Below, one piece after another: positions 23,323 through 25,335 of a stretch of 25,335 nt of DNA. This DNA comes from JBLHUT01 sp047629975 (lineage in GTDB: Bacteria > Pseudomonadota > Alphaproteobacteria > Rhodobacterales > Rhodobacteraceae). The stretch covers positions 1 through 25,335 of the forward strand of contig JBLHUT010000015.1 of assembly GCA_047629975.1 (NCBI GenBank), written 5' to 3'. Position 1 is the first letter of the stretch; each line of letters begins with the position of its first letter. The position numbers and the translations under genes were made by a program. The notes beneath the pieces are model-generated. The model was given only the letters and a program-made list of their open reading frames with translations. It did not search any database and was not told the DNA's origin.

Positions 23323-24774
23323 ATGCAGACAAGAACAAGGAACCCCCACGTGGTATTGGGACAGATAGCCGACGGGGTTACCCGCTCGATCGGGGCCGTG
23401 GCAGACACGGTCACCGCGCCGTTTACCGACACGGTCATCCGGCTTGGCGTGACGGGTCTGTCGCGCGCGGGCAAGACGGTGTTTATCACCTCGTTGATTG
23501 CCAATCTGATGGATCGCGGTCGGATGCCGGGGCTACAGGCTGTTGCCAGCGGAGCCCTCAAGGGGGCCTATCTTCAGCCGCAACCCGACGACACGGTGCC
23601 GCGGTTCGACTATGAGGCGCATCTTGATGCCCTGACCGGCCCGACCCCGCACTGGCCCGAAAGCACCCGCACGGTGTCGCAATTGCGGTTGTCACTCAAG
23701 GTGCAGCCGCAGGGGTTGCTGGGGGGATTATCGGGCCTGCGCACGGTGCATCTGGATATCATCGACTACCCCGGCGAGTGGCTGCTTGATCTTGGTCTGC
23801 TGGATACTGCGTATTCCGGTTGGGCATCTGCAAGCATCGGGCGGATGCACAATCGCGCCTTTGCGCAGGAATATCTGGCGCTTTTGAAAGTGACCGATTT
23901 TGACCAGCCCTTTGAGGAACGCACGGCACGCCAGCTTGCGCAAAGTTTCACGACCTATCTGAACACCGCCCGCGCGGCGGGGTTTTCCGATTGCACGCCG
24001 GGGCGGTTCCTGTTGCCCGGAGATCTTGAGGGATCACCGGTTCTGACGTTTGCGCCGCTGCCGGTGCCAGAGGCTGGCAAAGGGCCGCGCGGGTCGTTGG
24101 GGCGCGAAATGGCGCGCCGCTTCGAGGCGTATAAACGCGGTGTCGTGCGGCCGTTTTTCCGCGACCACTTCGCGCGCCTTGACCGGCAGGTGGTGTTGAT
24201 GGATGTGCTGGGGGCGATTCACGCAGGGCCCGAGGCGCTGGAGGATCTGCGCCGGGCGATGGCTGATATCCTCGGCGCGTTCCGGCCGGGGCGCAATGCG
24301 TGGCTGACATCGTTGTTTCTGGGGCGGCGGGTCGACAGAATCCTGTTTGCGGCCACCAAGGCCGACCACCTCCACCACACCCAGCATCCGCAATTGACCG
24401 CGATCGTCGAGGCTCTGCTGCGCGAGGCGCGCGACCGGGCCGGTTTTGCGGGAGCAAAGACAACCGGCATGGCTCTGGCCGCGCTGCGTGCCACGGTCGA
24501 GGAAACACGGACCCACGAGGGCACCGAGTTGAATGTCGTACGCGGGCGGCTTCTGGAGACAGGGCGGCAGGCTGCGTTCTATCCCGGCACGCTTCCCGAC
24601 GATCCCGCCCGACTTCTGGTGCCGGCGCGCACAGGGGCGGATCGCTGGCTTGATGCGGAGTATCAGGTCATGCGCTTTGCTCCGGCCGAGTTGCGCCTGA
24701 AGCCCGGCGAGGGGCCGCCCCACATCCGGTTGGACCGTGCCGCAGAGTTCCTGATCGGAGATAAGTTGCGATGA
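23323..24774 (+). CDS. ycjX: YcjX/DUF463 family P-loop protein
   Basis: This protein of about 483 residues has an N-terminal P-loop GLSRAGKT (45-52) preceded by DTVIRLGVT, and LDIIDYPGEWLLDLGLL, a DxxG-like switch segment of GTPase-type fold. FAATKADHLHHTQH is the guanine-specificity-like TKAD motif. This is the pattern of the DUF463/YcjX family, which I recall as stress-linked in enterobacteria with no firm enzymatic role. ATG 23323 is used, but GTG 23350 also fits: AAGGA lies 8 nt upstream, and relatives begin near there. Its TGA overlaps the next ATG (ATGA), coupling it to the YcjF-like gene, a pairing conserved widely. Confidence 0.9.
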   Translation: MQTRTRNPHVVLGQIADGVTRSIGAVADTVTAPFTDTVIRLGVTGLSRAGKTVFITSLIANLMDRGRMPGLQAVASGALKGAYLQPQPDDTVPRFDYEAHLDALTGPTPHWPESTRTVSQLRLSLKVQPQGLLGGLSGLRTVHLDIIDYPGEWLLDLGLLDTAYSGWASASIGRMHNRAFAQEYLALLKVTDFDQPFEERTARQLAQSFTTYLNTARAAGFSDCTPGRFLLPGDLEGSPVLTFAPLPVPEAGKGPRGSLGREMARRFEAYKRGVVRPFFRDHFARLDRQVVLMDVLGAIHAGPEALEDLRRAMADILGAFRPGRNAWLTSLFLGRRVDRILFAATKADHLHHTQHPQLTAIVEALLREARDRAGFAGAKTTGMALAALRATVEETRTHEGTELNVVRGRLLETGRQAAFYPGTLPDDPARLLVPARTGADRWLDAEYQVMRFAPAELRLKPGEGPPHIRLDRAAEFLIGDKLR

Positions 24775-25335
24775 CCAAGCCCCCGAAAAACCCCGTTCTG
24801 TTCGATCTGGAGCAAGAAGCCGCCAGCGTGACGTCCAAGGTGGCACCCAACCCGTCAGACGCCCCGGCGGTGCCTGATTTCCCCGATCAAGCGCAGTCGC
24901 AGGGCCCGGCGATGCAAACACTTGCGACCTTGGGGGCGCGGCGCATGTCGTGGCTTGCGAAACTGTTCTGGGGCGCTTTGAGCACCCTGATCGGGGTCAT
25001 GATTTCGGTTGCTGCGTGGGATTTTGTGACCGGCCTGCTGGCGCGCAACGCGGTGCTTGGTTACGCGGTCACAGCGCTTGTTGGTCTGTTGGCGCTTGCT
25101 CTTTTGGGGATCTGCTTTCGTGAAGTGGCTGCTTTTGGCCGGTTGCGTCGTCTGGACAGCGTGCAAAAGCAGGCCGCCGGCGCGCTTGCCGGCCGCGACC
25201 TGGAGGCCGCGCGACAGGTGGCCGATGCGGTTCAGTCGCTTTATGCCCGGCGCGAGGATTTGCAGTGGGGCCTGACACGTTTTGCCGCGCGCCGCGCCGA
25301 AATATTCGATGCTGACGCGCTGTTAGGGTTGATCG
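24771..25335 (+). CDS. YcjF/DUF697-like membrane protein, 5' part (cut by window edge)
   Basis: The ATG overlaps the ycjX stop and the frame stays open to the window end (188 codons). The first 60 residues are Pro- and charge-rich (KNPVLFDLEQEA...). Two membrane segments follow (about 61-85 and 93-115: LFWGALSTLIGVMISVAAWD, AVTALVGLLALALLGI), then a helical cytoplasmic stretch with GRLRRLDSVQKQAAGALAGR. This matches the TIGR01620/YcjF family that regularly follows ycjX. The C-terminal domain lies outside. Confidence 0.85.
   Translation, partial: MTKPPKNPVLFDLEQEAASVTSKVAPNPSDAPAVPDFPDQAQSQGPAMQTLATLGARRMSWLAKLFWGALSTLIGVMISVAAWDFVTGLLARNAVLGYAVTALVGLLALALLGICFREVAAFGRLRRLDSVQKQAAGALAGRDLEAARQVADAVQSLYARREDLQWGLTRFAARRAEIFDADALLGLI

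Overview
The window is about 25 kb of GC-rich alphaproteobacterial chromosome, most likely from a Rhodobacteraceae (Roseobacter-type) bacterium. I judge this from codon use, the style of the UgpBAEC transporter, the adjacent YcjX/DUF463 and YcjF/DUF697 genes, and the Flp-type pilin. No rRNA, tRNA, CRISPR array or phage module is visible.

Layout. (1) 1-3850 is an accessory, decayed zone. It has a truncated Crp/Fnr regulator fragment, an intact secreted His/Met-rich protein (343-930) and an intact DUF4189 secreted protein (2022-2396). Around them lie remnants of at least six insertion-sequence families: IS30, IS5, IS21, IS1380, IS110 and IS3. (2) 3853-5943 holds two small-molecule enzymes, an alpha/beta hydrolase and an aldo/keto reductase, both on the minus strand. 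(3) 6188-15549 is a glycan or glycolipid assembly island. It encodes an APH-fold kinase, a GT-C-type membrane glycosyltransferase, a GT2 glycosyltransferase, a UDP-galactopyranose-mutase-like flavoenzyme, a GMC-type oxidoreductase, an alkaline-phosphatase-superfamily protein and a flippase-like (UPF0104/AglD-type) membrane protein. (4) 15584-19760 is a complete ugpBAEC operon for sn-glycerol-3-phosphate import, on the minus strand. (5) 20040-25335 is ordinary chromosome: a HemG-like flavodoxin, a Flp pilin, a lytic transglycosylase, truA, ycjX and the start of a ycjF-like gene that runs off the edge.

How the genes fit together. In the island, stop/start overlaps couple GT-C to GT2 (4 nt), GMC to the UGM-like enzyme (11 nt, minus strand) and the phosphatase to the flippase (4 nt). 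The last two pairs diverge from a shared intergenic region at 12974-13105. A coherent but unproven reading is a lipid-linked sugar pathway. Sugars or lipids would be modified by the kinase and flavoenzymes, transferred by the GT2 and GT-C enzymes, moved across the membrane by the flippase-like protein and trimmed by the phosphatase-like protein. This island is the best candidate for something undescribed. The IS scar zone is the most structurally unusual stretch.
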